A DNA stretch of 64,000 nt from Bifidobacterium sp. (GTDB lineage Bacteria; Actinomycetota; Actinomycetes; Actinomycetales; Bifidobacteriaceae). Positions 40,973 through 50,480 of this stretch are shown here, one piece after another. The stretch's first letter is position 1, and each line of letters begins with the position of its first letter. The translations under genes and the position numbers were made by a program. The DNA is taken from positions 1 to 64,000 of the forward strand of contig JALCNP010000009.1 in NCBI GenBank assembly GCA_022649135.1, in the 5' to 3' direction. The notes beneath the pieces are model-generated. The model was not told the DNA's origin. It did no database searches and saw only the letters and a list, made by a program, of their open reading frames with translations.

Positions 40973-43063
40973 ATGACAGACATTGCGTCATCAGACCATA
41001 CACGTCAATCGACGTCCTCCACACCCGACCGGCGGGCGGCCCCCGCCATGCATCCGGCCCAGCCGCGATCCACGGTGGCGTTCAACGACGGCGGCACGCT
41101 GCCGCAGTCCTCGACGATCACGTCGCCCTTCTGGAAGAAATACCGCACCCTGATACACGACGAGGTGCTGCCCTATCAATGGGCCGTCATGAACGATGAC
41201 ATGGATCCGGACATGCCCGACGACCCGGCGGGCAATCAGCAGGACACCCACAACAGCCACGCGATCCGCAATCTGCGCATCGCGGCAGGCGAGCAGACGG
41301 GCCATCATGCAGGATTTCCCTTCCAGGACACGGATGCGTACAAGTGGCTCGAAGCGGCCGCCTATACGCTGGAGTACCGGCATGATCCGGATCTGAAAAC
41401 CATTGCGGACAACCTCGTGGATCTGATCGCCACAGCCCAGGAGCCCGACGGATATCTGGACACGCTTTTCCAGATCGAGATGCCCGGACACAGGCTCAAA
41501 CGACTCCAGCAATCACACGAACTCTACTCGATGGGCCATTACATCGAGGCGGCCGTCGCATACCATCACGCGACGGGCAACGCGACGGCCCTGCGCGTAG
41601 CCACCGACATGGCGGATTACATCGACTCGCATTTCGGCGAGGCACCGAACAAAATCCACGGTGCCGACGGGCATCCGGAGATCGAGTTCGCCCTGACCAG
41701 ACTGTATGAGACCACGGGCGAGCGGCGGTATCTGGATCTCGCCCATTATCTGCTCAATGTCCGCGGCGTGGACCCGTTGTTCTATCAGCGCCAGAACGAG
41801 GAGGACGGCATCGCGAGCGATCCGATGCAGTCCCTGCCTCTGACCTACTGCCAGGCGGCCGAGCCAATCGCCGACCAGGCCACGGCCGACGGGCACGCGG
41901 TGCGGGTCGTCTACCTGTGCGCCGGCATGGCACGGGTCGCCGCCCTGACCGGCGACTCAACGCTGCTGGACGCATGCCACCGTTTCTGGAACGACATCGT
42001 CAACCGTCGCATGTTCATCACCGGCGGCATCGGCTCAACGCAGAAGGGAGAATCCTTCACCTACGACTATGACCTTCCCAACGACACCATGTACGGTGAG
42101 ACATGCGCCGCCGTCGGGATGGCGTTCTTTGCGCGGGCGATGCTGAGCATCGATCTCGACGGGTCGTATGGCGACGTGTTGGAGAAGGAGCTGTTCAACG
42201 GCGCCCTCGCCGGGATGTCGCTGGACGGCAAGCACTTCTTCTATGTCAACCCGCTGGAGGCCGATCCCGAGGCCTCCCGAGGAAACCCCGGCAGGGCCCA
42301 TGTGCTCACCCGCCGGGCGGAATGGTTCGGCTGCGCCTGCTGCCCGAGCAACATCGCACGTCTCATCGCATCGGTCAACAGATATCTCTACACCGTCACA
42401 TCCCGTCATGGACGAGACGTGATCGCCGCCCATCAGTTCATCTCGAACGACACCCGATTCCCCAACGGCGTGGGCATCGCCATGACGAGCGAACTGCCGT
42501 GGGGAGGCCACGTTCGGTTCGCGATCGACAATCCGGAGCACGCCTCCTTCCTTTTCGCGGTGCGCATTCCGGGCTGGTCGGCGCGACGGTATTCGCTTTC
42601 CGTCGACGGGCGTCGGTTCGACGGGAGACCCGAGCGGGGATTCGTCTACGTCCCGATTGAGGGCGGGAACGCAACGATCTCGCTCGACCTGGATATGCGC
42701 GTGAGCATGATGCGGGCATCGAGCCGGGTGCGCGCGGATATCGGGAAGCTGGCGGTGCAGCGGGGACCGATCGTATTCTGCGCCGAGCAGTGCGACAACG
42801 ACGCTCCGCTGTGGTTGTACAGCATCGGCTCCGAGTCCGAGACGCACTATGAGTTCCGTCCGGATCTGCTCATCGGTTTGGGCACGGTGACCGTCTCCGC
42901 CCGCAAACGTGTGCTCGATCATGATTCATCGCCGTTGTATCGGATGGCGGAACCGGAGGACGGGCAGACGCCTGTGGACGCGAAGCTGGTCATGGTGCCC
43001 TATTTCGCCTGGGCGAATCGGGATGAGGGCCGCATGCAGGTGTGGCAGGAATCACGGTCATAA
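40973..43063 (+). CDS. GH127 beta-L-arabinofuranosidase
   Basis: A 696-residue protein of the DUF1680/GH127 family, which removes beta-L-arabinofuranose from arabino-oligosaccharides such as those of hydroxyproline-rich plant glycoproteins. An (alpha/alpha)6 barrel (to about 460) holds the zinc-thiolate active site: E376 and C378 (GETCAAVG) and C456-C457 (GCACCPSNIARL), matching the E338/C340/C417/C418 pattern of HypBA1. No signal peptide, so it is cytoplasmic. AAGGA precedes the ATG. About 40 residues at the N-terminus are extra to HypBA1. It is co-oriented with the broken transporter, 115 bp downstream. Confidence 0.93.
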   Translation: MTDIASSDHTRQSTSSTPDRRAAPAMHPAQPRSTVAFNDGGTLPQSSTITSPFWKKYRTLIHDEVLPYQWAVMNDDMDPDMPDDPAGNQQDTHNSHAIRNLRIAAGEQTGHHAGFPFQDTDAYKWLEAAAYTLEYRHDPDLKTIADNLVDLIATAQEPDGYLDTLFQIEMPGHRLKRLQQSHELYSMGHYIEAAVAYHHATGNATALRVATDMADYIDSHFGEAPNKIHGADGHPEIEFALTRLYETTGERRYLDLAHYLLNVRGVDPLFYQRQNEEDGIASDPMQSLPLTYCQAAEPIADQATADGHAVRVVYLCAGMARVAALTGDSTLLDACHRFWNDIVNRRMFITGGIGSTQKGESFTYDYDLPNDTMYGETCAAVGMAFFARAMLSIDLDGSYGDVLEKELFNGALAGMSLDGKHFFYVNPLEADPEASRGNPGRAHVLTRRAEWFGCACCPSNIARLIASVNRYLYTVTSRHGRDVIAAHQFISNDTRFPNGVGIAMTSELPWGGHVRFAIDNPEHASFLFAVRIPGWSARRYSLSVDGRRFDGRPERGFVYVPIEGGNATISLDLDMRVSMMRASSRVRADIGKLAVQRGPIVFCAEQCDNDAPLWLYSIGSESETHYEFRPDLLIGLGTVTVSARKRVLDHDSSPLYRMAEPEDGQTPVDAKLVMVPYFAWANRDEGRMQVWQESRS

Positions 43064-43072
43064 CGGTGCACA

Positions 43073-43165
43073 GGGAGGATGCACATCTGGCGGAGCTGTC
43101 ATCAGGATGTCGCCGAATGCGATGGCGGTCCGACATCCTGATGACTCCGCGCTGACGATCCTCCC
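43073..43165. terminator. Large hairpin between GH127 and ECF-component genes
   Basis: An outer stem GGGAGGAT/ATCCTCCC (43073-43080, 43158-43165) encloses a 14-bp stem TCATCAGGATGTCG with its complement (43099-43112, 43131-43144). It lies exactly between two convergent genes. Confidence 0.65.
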
Positions 43166-43166
43166 C

Positions 43167-43901
43167 CTAGTTTTCGGCGAGGTCTCGGGCCGCACGCCCC
43201 GAGGCGAAGCGATCAAGCGCCCCGGTCCTGGCGATGGCCCGGTACAGCGCCCAGCTCATGACGCCTGCGATGAGGACGCCCCCGATGATCTCGCAGATCA
43301 TATGGGTGATGCCGCGTGGACTGACGAGCGCCACCCCTTGGAAATAGAAGAACAGCAGATAGAAGCCGTACTCGATCGCGGTGAGCGCCCCTGATGCGAT
43401 CGTCACAGAAAGATTGTATTTCCTGTAGCGCATGACGGCGAAGGGGATTTCCGAGAACAGGCCCTGCAACGCCGCCGACAGGAAAACAAATCCCGAGGAG
43501 AAGCTGTTCCCGAAAAGCATCTCCGCCGCCGCGCCCACAAGGTTCACGTAGATCGCCGCGCCGGGCTTGCGGATGATGAGGATCGCCAACGGCCCGGAGA
43601 AATACCAGAAGGCGTGCAGGATGCTGGCGACGCCCGGAAGGATGGCCCCGAGTATCGGCGATATGGAGGAATAGGCGAAGTTGAATCCCCAGAACACCAG
43701 TCCGCAGGCCACTCCGAGAGCGGCTCCGACGGCGATCTCCGAAGGGGTCCACCGCAGGCGTGCCATGGTGGGAGCGGAAGAAACGGTGGGAACGGTGGGA
43801 ACGGTCGACGGTGGCGGCGTGGACGGGCGCGACGTCTGAGGTGCGGCGGACCGGGCGGAATCGTCGGGTTTGTTCGTGTTGTTGCGGGCATAGTTGCTCA
43901 T
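43167..43901 (-). CDS. ECF transporter S component, YkoE-like
   Basis: A 244-residue protein. The first 55 residues are polar and Pro/Ser/Thr-rich with a TVPTVPTV repeat. The rest has about six hydrophobic segments in the order of YkoE, the substrate-binding subunit of energy-coupling-factor transporters for thiamin precursor (for example SEIAVGAALGVACGLVFWG and NLVGAAAEMLFGNS). AAGGAG precedes the ATG at 43901. No ATPase or T-component gene is adjacent, so it would share modules encoded elsewhere. The ligand is inferred, not shown. Confidence 0.8.
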   Translation of the reverse strand: MSNYARNNTNKPDDSARSAAPQTSRPSTPPPSTVPTVPTVSSAPTMARLRWTPSEIAVGAALGVACGLVFWGFNFAYSSISPILGAILPGVASILHAFWYFSGPLAILIIRKPGAAIYVNLVGAAAEMLFGNSFSSGFVFLSAALQGLFSEIPFAVMRYRKYNLSVTIASGALTAIEYGFYLLFFYFQGVALVSPRGITHMICEIIGGVLIAGVMSWALYRAIARTGALDRFASGRAARDLAEN

Positions 43902-43922
43902 GGGATACTCCTTATCCCTCAT

Positions 43923-43991
43923 GACCGTGCACAGTATGGGACGCGGGAGATGCCGACCACCCGTTGACGGCGTTCCTTGACCTGCACGGTC
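43923..43991 (-). promoter_or_regulatory. Long-range stem in the ECF-component leader
   Basis: GACCGTGCA at 43923-43931 pairs perfectly with TGCACGGTC at 43983-43991, closing a 51-base interior just upstream of the ribosome site. It could be a regulatory RNA fold. I do not see thiamin-riboswitch core sequences. Confidence 0.4.
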
Positions 43992-44064
43992 CGGGCGGGA
44001 GCGCCACAGGCAACTGTAGCAGCGCGACGACGGGCTCGGCCGCATTGCGGCGGGGACATGGAGC

Positions 44065-44089
44065 ATGTGCACACAGTGTGCACATTATG
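44065..44089 (-). promoter_or_regulatory. 21-bp operator-like palindrome overlapping a -10 box
   Basis: ATGTGCACA-CAG-TGTGCACAT (44065-44085) is a perfect inverted repeat with 9-bp arms. On the minus strand CATAAT (44084-44089), a 5/6 -10 match, overlaps its upstream edge, so a bound protein would cover the start point of the ECF-component transcript. Confidence 0.5.
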
Positions 44090-44144
44090 CGATTGCGCGC
44101 GTCGCGGCGATGCCGCCCGCCGGCGGCCGCTCTGCGAGTGCATG

Positions 44145-44157
44145 GCCCGAATCGGGC
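44145..44157 (-). terminator. Small hairpin downstream of xylR
   Basis: GCCCGA-A-TCGGGC, 32 bases past the xylR stop. The stem is short and no U-tract follows, so the terminator role is weakly supported. Confidence 0.3.
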
Positions 44158-44188
44158 GACTCGCCGTGGAAGAGCTCCGAAGGCGCCC

Positions 44189-45415
44189 TCAGTCTTTGTT
44201 CATAAAGGCCACCGGATTGTCCAGAAGACACCTCAGGCCGACTTCGGCGGCCCCCTGCAGGGCCGGTCTGGCATTGACCTCCGGAATGAGCACGTGAGCC
44301 TGGACGTAGGGGAAGCCACCGATCTCCGGGCTCGTCCTGCGCTCGATCCGCCGCGCCAGCGCGCCGCCGAAACGCTCCCACAACCCTCCGAGGATAACCG
44401 TGTCGATGTCCAGCACGTTGATCGCCGACGCGATTCCGGATGCCATGGCGCCAACCGCACGATCCACGGCCTGAATCGTTGCCCCGTCCCCCGAGTTCCA
44501 CCGTTTCTGAAGTTCGTCGATGGCCTCCATGCGAGTGGCGTTCACCCCCTGCGCAATACCCGCCGCCTCAACGAGCGCGCGCCGCCCCGCGTACGCCTCC
44601 AGGCACCCCCGCCGCCCACAGCTGCATACCGGTCCGTCGAAGGATACGGACACATGACCTATCTCGCCGGCGAAGCCGTGCTCTCCGGTCTGCACGCGTC
44701 CCTCCAACACGACGGCACCGCCGATTCCGATGTCGGTGGAGATGTAGATGAAGGAATCCGCCGGGCCGACGATCCCCCCCTGCCTTCGCTGGGTCGCATA
44801 ACCCGGTATCTGCGCAAGCGCCGCCATGTTGGCCTCGTTGTCCGGATGCGCGTCCAGCCGCCGCACGATGTCGAACCGCGACAGGTCGATCCGGCTCCAT
44901 CCCAGATTGCGCGCCGTGAGAAGCTTCATATCGTCGGTGACCAGTCCGGGAAGGGCGAGACCGCAGCCCGTGACGGTCATCGAACGGGCCCTGATGGTCT
45001 TCTCGGCCTGTCTGACCAGAACGTCGAGCTTGGAGAAGATCTCATCCGGATTGCTGTCGTTCATCGATTGGCCGACCCATTCCTCCACGACCGTGTCGCC
45101 GTTGAGGTCGAGGGCCGTGAACCCGTACCCGTCGGTGTTGATCTGCAACCCCAGCCCGCAGAAACGCCCCCCGTCCACGATGAGCGGCGTGCTTGGACGT
45201 CCGTACATCGCGGTCGAGACCGGTGAACCCTCGCGAATGACTTTGTTCGAGATCAGCATCGGGACCAGCAGCGACATGGTCGCCTTTGTTAAACCAGTGG
45301 CCTTTGCCAGCTCTGCACGGCTCATCGGCACAACCGAGCGAATCATGGTGTCGAGGACCACGGACAGGTTGTGGTTGCGCAGATCATCCTGATTGATGCT
45401 TTTCAACGATGCCAT
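44189..45415 (-). CDS. xylR: ROK-family repressor, probable XylR
   Basis: A 408-residue protein with an N-terminal winged helix-turn-helix (about 20-70; SRAELAKATGLTKATMSLL) and a ROK sugar-kinase-like domain. The zinc-binding motif CSCGRRGCLEAY and the glycine-rich ISTDIGIGGAVV are clear. The ATG at 45415 has GGAAGGGG upstream. Divergent from xylB and neighbour to a conserved site also found before xylA and the transporter operon, it is best read as the xylose-responsive repressor. Confidence 0.9.
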   Translation of the reverse strand: MASLKSINQDDLRNHNLSVVLDTMIRSVVPMSRAELAKATGLTKATMSLLVPMLISNKVIREGSPVSTAMYGRPSTPLIVDGGRFCGLGLQINTDGYGFTALDLNGDTVVEEWVGQSMNDSNPDEIFSKLDVLVRQAEKTIRARSMTVTGCGLALPGLVTDDMKLLTARNLGWSRIDLSRFDIVRRLDAHPDNEANMAALAQIPGYATQRRQGGIVGPADSFIYISTDIGIGGAVVLEGRVQTGEHGFAGEIGHVSVSFDGPVCSCGRRGCLEAYAGRRALVEAAGIAQGVNATRMEAIDELQKRWNSGDGATIQAVDRAVGAMASGIASAINVLDIDTVILGGLWERFGGALARRIERRTSPEIGGFPYVQAHVLIPEVNARPALQGAAEVGLRCLLDNPVAFMNKD

Positions 45416-45475
45416 TGATGCCCCTTCCTCATGCAAGAACACTGTATCAAGGAGACGCCCCCACATGCCGCGATC

Positions 45476-45505
45476 TTGTCGAAAAGAGGTGGTGGGTGTT
45501 AGACT
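45476..45505 (+). promoter_or_regulatory. xylB promoter
   Basis: TTGTCG (45476-45481) and TAGACT (45500-45505) with an 18-base spacer, about 100 bases upstream of the xylB start. Confidence 0.45.
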
Positions 45506-45506
45506 A

Positions 45507-45531
45507 CTAATAAGTTTATTGGTTTAACTAA
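45507..45531. promoter_or_regulatory. XylR-type operator, copy 1 (xylB/xylR)
   Basis: A 25-bp site beginning CTAATAAG and ending TTTAACTAA. It starts one base after the predicted -10 box of xylB and so would cover the transcription start. It shares the pattern CT-A-AT at one end and AACTAA at the other with 55742-55766 and 62025-62049. Confidence 0.65.
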
Positions 45532-45604
45532 ATTCGGCTCATGGCCCATGCAACGACGAGGTCTAGCATGGGCATGGACATGGCGGCATTCAAGGGAGCG
45601 CAGT

Positions 45605-47098
45605 ATGGATCGTATTCTCGTGGCGGGAATCGACACGTCCACACAATCGACCAAGGTGCGGGTCACCGACGCCCTGACGGGAGAGATGGTCCGTTTCGGG
45701 CAGGCCAGACACCCCGAGGGAACGAGCGTCGATCCGCAATACTGGTGGCACGCGTTCCGCGAGGCAGCCCGACAGGCCGGGGGCCTTGACGACGTCAGCG
45801 CCCTCTCCGTGGGAGGCCAGCAACACGGAATGGTGCTGCTCGACGATGACGGGTCGGTGATACGCGATGCGCTTCTATGGAACGACACACGCTCCGCCCC
45901 CGACGCCGAGCGATTGATAAGCGACATGGGAGAGCAGCCGCCCACCGTGGAGGAGACCGGCCTGAGTGACGACCGGATGATGCGTGGACGACAGCGCTGG
46001 GTGCGGGCGGTCGGATCATCCCCCGTCGCGTCACTGACCATTACGAAAATCGCCTGGGTGGCACGCAACGAGCCGGAGAACGCGCGGCGCGTTGCGGCCA
46101 TCTGCCTGCCCCACGATTGGCTGAGCTGGCGCATAGCGGGGCATGGGCCATCCACGGCACGCGGGGGCGCGCAGCTTGACGCCCTGTTCACCGACCGTTC
46201 GGACGCCTCGGGAACGGGATACTTCGACTCGGCCGTCAACGAATACAGATTCGACCTTCTCGAGAAGGCCCTTGGCCGCAAGGACGTGATCCTTCCACAG
46301 GTTCTGGGACCGGAGCGGACCGGGGCGCACGCGGATCCGTCGATCGCGGGGAGGGACATCCCCGGAGGATGCATCATCGCACCCGGCGGAGGCGACAACG
46401 CCATGGCGGCGCTCGGCCTGAACATGACGGTCGGGGATGTGTCCATCTCACTGGGAACGTCCGGTGTGGCCGCCGCCATCTCACCCACCCCCGCATACGA
46501 CATGACGGCCGCGGTCACCGGATTCGCCGATTGCACAGGCCACTGGCTTCCGCTGGCGTGCACCATCAACGGATCACGCATCACCGACGCCGGGTGCACG
46601 GCGCTGGGAGCGGACTACGACGAACTGGCCGCGCTGACGATGCGGTCGGAACCCGGAGCCGGTGGCATCACCCTCATCCCCTACTTTGACGGTGAACGCA
46701 CCCCGAATCGACCGCACGCAACCGCGGCCCTGCATGGCATGACACTCGCCAACACCACGCGCGAGAACATCGCGCGAGCCTTCACCGAGGGGCTGCTGTG
46801 CTCGCAAAGGGACTGCATGGAGCTCGTACGCAAGCTGGGAACGGACATCAGGCGCGTCCTGCTCATCGGCGGTGGCGCGAAGTCCCGGGCGGTTCGGGCT
46901 CTCGCCCCCGCGATCCTCGGCATGGATGTGGTTCTTCCCAGCGCGGACGAATATGTGGCCATAGGAGCCGCACGTCAGGCCGCATGGGCCCTCTCCGGGG
47001 GCGAGGAGCCCCCGGCGTGGCACCTTGACATCGAGACCACGCTCACGGGTGCGAGCACCCCCCAGGTTTACGAGCAGTACGTGGGGTACCGGGGCTAG
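45605..47098 (+). CDS. xylB: Xylulokinase
   Basis: A 497-residue FGGY-family kinase phosphorylating D-xylulose. N-terminal phosphate-binding loop GIDTSTQSTKV, LSVGGQQHGMVLLD and LLWNDTRS in the sugar site, and C-terminal LLIGGGAKSRAVRALAP of the nucleotide site. SISLGTSGVAA is the second phosphate loop. The ATG at 45605 has AGGGAG upstream. With XylA it links xylo-oligosaccharide breakdown to the pentose phosphate/phosphoketolase route. Confidence 0.94.
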   Translation: MDRILVAGIDTSTQSTKVRVTDALTGEMVRFGQARHPEGTSVDPQYWWHAFREAARQAGGLDDVSALSVGGQQHGMVLLDDDGSVIRDALLWNDTRSAPDAERLISDMGEQPPTVEETGLSDDRMMRGRQRWVRAVGSSPVASLTITKIAWVARNEPENARRVAAICLPHDWLSWRIAGHGPSTARGGAQLDALFTDRSDASGTGYFDSAVNEYRFDLLEKALGRKDVILPQVLGPERTGAHADPSIAGRDIPGGCIIAPGGGDNAMAALGLNMTVGDVSISLGTSGVAAAISPTPAYDMTAAVTGFADCTGHWLPLACTINGSRITDAGCTALGADYDELAALTMRSEPGAGGITLIPYFDGERTPNRPHATAALHGMTLANTTRENIARAFTEGLLCSQRDCMELVRKLGTDIRRVLLIGGGAKSRAVRALAPAILGMDVVLPSADEYVAIGAARQAAWALSGGEEPPAWHLDIETTLTGASTPQVYEQYVGYRG

Positions 47099-47116
47099 GC
47101 ACGCGCTCCTCGCCCG

Positions 47117-48532
47117 TCATGCCAAGTCAGTCACCGAGATGCCTTCGGCGATACGCAGGACATCCCCGGATGGACCGGCGTGGCGTTCCCAGCAGGGGGC
47201 GCTCGAATGGGTCCGGCCGACGCCATTGGGGTCGCCGGATGCGGCAAAGTTCGTCCAATACGCGACCATCGCGCGCGAGACGTCATAGTGGACGCCGGTG
47301 AATGGTCGCCAGCTTTTCTGCAATGTCCCGAAAGTGAACCACAGATCGCAGGAGTGGAAGGCCCCGGAGTCATCCCCCGGCATTGCCACCGCGAAGCTGT
47401 AGCAATACGGGGCCGGAAGCCCGCCCCTGAGCCAGACGCGGACCAATTCGGCATTCCCCTGCTCCCCCAGCGCCACCTGTGCCCCGTCATGACCGGCTGC
47501 CATGAACTCATGGGTGGTGTTCCCGATGATCGCATCCACCCTGTGCCCCTCCCCGCGAGAAAGCGTCTCGGAATACTGGTCCGTGAGAAAGACGCCGTCG
47601 ATGCAGGGACTCCAGTTCGATGGCATGCTCCATTCATCGTGATTGTGCGTATAGGGGGATGCGGGGAAGCGGCATGCGGCCTCGAGCAGGGTTCGCGCGT
47701 CAAGCCGACGCGCCTCATCGATCGAACCGACCGAAAGATAGTCGAGGAAAAGCCTGCCCGTCGCCTGGGCCTCCCCGAGGGACCACAGATCATGATTGAA
47801 CATGCCGACGCCCGCACCCGACTGCATGATGACCCGGGAGAACAGTCCCGCGTCACGAGGGGAGCAGACGTGCGCCAATACGCTCGCGGCACCGGACGAC
47901 TGCCCGAACAACGTCACCCGATCGGGGTCCCCGCCGAAACGCGAGATGTTGGAACGCACCCATCTCAGCGCCGCGCTTTGGTCGAGCAAACCAAAATTCG
48001 CACGGTCGGGACGCGGACGTGAGGCCGACTGACGCGAGAGGTCCGGATGGGAGAAGAATCCGAACACATTAAGTCTGTAGGAGACGCTGACGACGACGAC
48101 GCCCATCCGTGCAAGCTCCTCGCCGTCGCACTCCTTTTCCGAGGTGCTTCCGCACTGGTACGCCCCTCCGTGGATCCACAGCATCACCGGTCTCGGCCCA
48201 CCATCGCGCAGCCGCGTCGTTTCACGGCTTCCGCCCAACGCCGGGGTCCAGACGTTCAGATAGAGGCAATCCTCGCTCATCGGCGCGGAATCGTCAACAC
48301 CCCATTCCCTGCCGTAGAAGGTGCTTTCGGCGGTGATGGGCTGCAGGGCGCTGGGAGCAAAGTCAAACGCCCGAAGAACCCCGCTCCACGGCTTCACGGG
48401 TGCGGGGGCCCTCCACCTCAGCGGTCCGATGGGCGGAGCCGCATAGGGAATCCCCCTGAACACGGTAATGCGCGGGTCCTGAACCGCAAGCCCCTGCACG
48501 ATGCCGGATTCCACACGCACCTCACGAATCAT
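47117..48532 (-). CDS. Type-B carboxylesterase, probable xylan side-chain esterase
   Basis: A 471-residue alpha/beta hydrolase of the carboxylesterase B family. Oxyanion hole HGGAY at 121-125, nucleophile Ser212 in FGQSSGA, and EDCLYLNVW typical of the family. No signal peptide, so it acts inside the cell. The ATG at 48532 has GGGGAGG upstream and lies inside the end of the preceding esterase gene (11-base overlap). Being last in the arabinoxylan-oligosaccharide operon suggests removal of acetyl or feruloyl groups; the actual ester is unknown. Confidence 0.85.
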   Translation of the reverse strand: MIREVRVESGIVQGLAVQDPRITVFRGIPYAAPPIGPLRWRAPAPVKPWSGVLRAFDFAPSALQPITAESTFYGREWGVDDSAPMSEDCLYLNVWTPALGGSRETTRLRDGGPRPVMLWIHGGAYQCGSTSEKECDGEELARMGVVVVSVSYRLNVFGFFSHPDLSRQSASRPRPDRANFGLLDQSAALRWVRSNISRFGGDPDRVTLFGQSSGAASVLAHVCSPRDAGLFSRVIMQSGAGVGMFNHDLWSLGEAQATGRLFLDYLSVGSIDEARRLDARTLLEAACRFPASPYTHNHDEWSMPSNWSPCIDGVFLTDQYSETLSRGEGHRVDAIIGNTTHEFMAAGHDGAQVALGEQGNAELVRVWLRGGLPAPYCYSFAVAMPGDDSGAFHSCDLWFTFGTLQKSWRPFTGVHYDVSRAMVAYWTNFAASGDPNGVGRTHSSAPCWERHAGPSGDVLRIAEGISVTDLA

Positions 48533-50480
48533 CGTCGACCTCCCCGTCCGCCCGCTGCCGCACGGGGACGGTCTCCTCCCATCGCGCGGAATCAATCGAC
48601 AAGGGCGAGACGAGAATACCCGCGTCATTGCACAGAAGCCCCTGACATGGATTGTTCCGCCATGCGTATCTGAGCATATCGGGGGTTCTGTCCGGAAGTC
48701 GCAAGCGCACGACGTTCCCGTCGATATGGGCCGGGGCCGCGATTATCCCCCCGTCACTCCACACCCAGCAGAACTCTCCCGGATCGCGTCCGTCAAGGGT
48801 CCACAGCCTGAATCGATCGCCGTCCGAGAGGCACGGGGCGCCGAACACGTCGCAATCCTCGAAAGCCACGTCAAGATGATCACCGTCAACCCGAACGCCG
48901 CTCACCCTCGGCTGCCGATATGCGCGCCGCTCACCGTAGACAAGGGCTCGGGCCGCATCGACCAGTCTGTGGGCGACGGGTTTCTTTCGGACCGGATGCA
49001 GGTCATTCGGCTCGCCGACATCAAGCGTGACCACGGTGGCCACGTTCTCAAGCCGGGAGCCGACGGCCCTCTGCGCCTCACGCACCACGGGCCACCCGCC
49101 ATCCTCGACGCAGTCCACCGAGAAATTCGGAAGCTGAACGATGAGAAACGGGAGCCCCGGATCCCCCCACTTCCCGCGCCACGAGCGAATCATGCCCTGA
49201 AGCATGGCTTCGTGGTACGACGCGAAATCGCCGGTGTTCGACTCACCCTGATACCACAGGACGGCACGCAGGGTGTAGGGAACGCACGGTGCGAGCATGG
49301 CATTGTACAGCCCGGTCGGCTTCCATCTCACAAAATCCTCCCGGGGGCAATCCCGCGGCATGCGGGATGCCACGGCACACCACCATTCGCCGGAAAGATC
49401 GATCGTCTCGTCACCCACCCTCAGATACAGTGGCTTATCGGGGGTGATGCGACCGTTCCCCCGCTCGACAGTGAGACGGATCCGTATCTCGTTCGCCCCG
49501 GCATGAAGCACACCGCGCGGAACGGCATAGTCGCGCAGCTCATACTGATTGGGCCGGGAGCCGACGACCACGCCGTTGACCTCCGTGATGTCGCTGTCGG
49601 TCATCGTCCCCAGGCGCAGGAGGCCGTCATCCTCATCGGGGCTCGAACGAAGAAAGAAAGCGGTGCGGAAAACCACCTCTCCGCGCACAGCGGACAGATC
49701 CGTGGAATCGAACATGCAGGGGACGACAATTCGATGCCAGTGCAGCGTCTCCTCACGCATGATGTGCGAACGGAGCTCATCATGCCATCGCCTGACCGCC
49801 TCGACGCTCGCCTCGCCTCTCCTCCTGCCCTTCTCGGTGGGAAGATAGTGGTCGAGCGTCTTCATCACCCGAGGAAACGGGCGCAGGGACTCCTTGTCCA
49901 TCCAGGCCTCCAGCGTGGACCCGCCGAGGGACACGTTGAGAATGCCTATGGGCACGCCCGTGAGCTCGCGCAGCTCACGGCCGAAGAAGTATGCGAGAGC
50001 GGAGAAATCCTTGATCGTTTCGGCATTGCAGCCTGTCCAGATTCCCTGAAGGTGGTCCTCATGCGGACCTTCGAAATCGAAGTCAGGCGTCACCTTGTAC
50101 TGACGCAGGCAGGGATCCTCCTCCCTGGTGAATTCACGCGGGTACTCCTGGGCAACCCAGGACATCGCAAGCTCCATGTTCGACTGCCCCGAGCACAGGA
50201 ACACGTCTCCCACATAGCATTGCCGTTCCAGGCTCTCGCGTCCGCCCTGACCGCTCACCCGCAGAGTCACCGGGCCGCCGGCGCGGAGCGGCCCCACCGT
50301 GGCGCGCCAGCGCCCCCGCGCATCGGAATGCGTCTGGACGATATGGCGGTCCACGCCGACGGTGATCTCGTCGTCGGGAACCGACCATCCCCATATGGCG
50401 GTTGACGCCGAGCGCTGCAGGACGCATCCGTCGGCGAAAATCTTCGGCAGCCCGAGCCCGCATCCGACGTCCTCGGCCAT
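48522..50480 (-). CDS. Sialate O-acetylesterase-like SGNH esterase, probable acetylxylan esterase
   Basis: A 652-residue protein with an SGNH hydrolase domain; the block I motif LCSGQSNMELA places the nucleophile at Ser100. A jelly-roll/galactose-binding-like insert (about 250-380) is normal for this family, whose members often deacetylate hemicellulose fragments. No signal peptide. The ATG at 50480 shares one base with the preceding GH43 stop (TGATG). Operon context suggests acetylated xylo-oligosaccharides rather than sialic acid as substrate. Confidence 0.85.
   Translation of the reverse strand: MAEDVGCGLGLPKIFADGCVLQRSASTAIWGWSVPDDEITVGVDRHIVQTHSDARGRWRATVGPLRAGGPVTLRVSGQGGRESLERQCYVGDVFLCSGQSNMELAMSWVAQEYPREFTREEDPCLRQYKVTPDFDFEGPHEDHLQGIWTGCNAETIKDFSALAYFFGRELRELTGVPIGILNVSLGGSTLEAWMDKESLRPFPRVMKTLDHYLPTEKGRRRGEASVEAVRRWHDELRSHIMREETLHWHRIVVPCMFDSTDLSAVRGEVVFRTAFFLRSSPDEDDGLLRLGTMTDSDITEVNGVVVGSRPNQYELRDYAVPRGVLHAGANEIRIRLTVERGNGRITPDKPLYLRVGDETIDLSGEWWCAVASRMPRDCPREDFVRWKPTGLYNAMLAPCVPYTLRAVLWYQGESNTGDFASYHEAMLQGMIRSWRGKWGDPGLPFLIVQLPNFSVDCVEDGGWPVVREAQRAVGSRLENVATVVTLDVGEPNDLHPVRKKPVAHRLVDAARALVYGERRAYRQPRVSGVRVDGDHLDVAFEDCDVFGAPCLSDGDRFRLWTLDGRDPGEFCWVWSDGGIIAAPAHIDGNVVRLRLPDRTPDMLRYAWRNNPCQGLLCNDAGILVSPLSIDSARWEETVPVRQRADGEVDDDS

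Noticed and set aside
43902..44089. Thiamin pyrophosphate riboswitch before the YkoE-like gene
   Set aside because: The core CTGAGA and the downstream conserved segments are not seen; only a simple long-range stem and a palindrome are present.
48522..50480. Sialidase-pathway role for the sialate O-acetylesterase-like gene
   Set aside because: No sialic-acid genes nearby; it is embedded in a xylo-oligosaccharide operon, so hemicellulose deacetylation is more likely.
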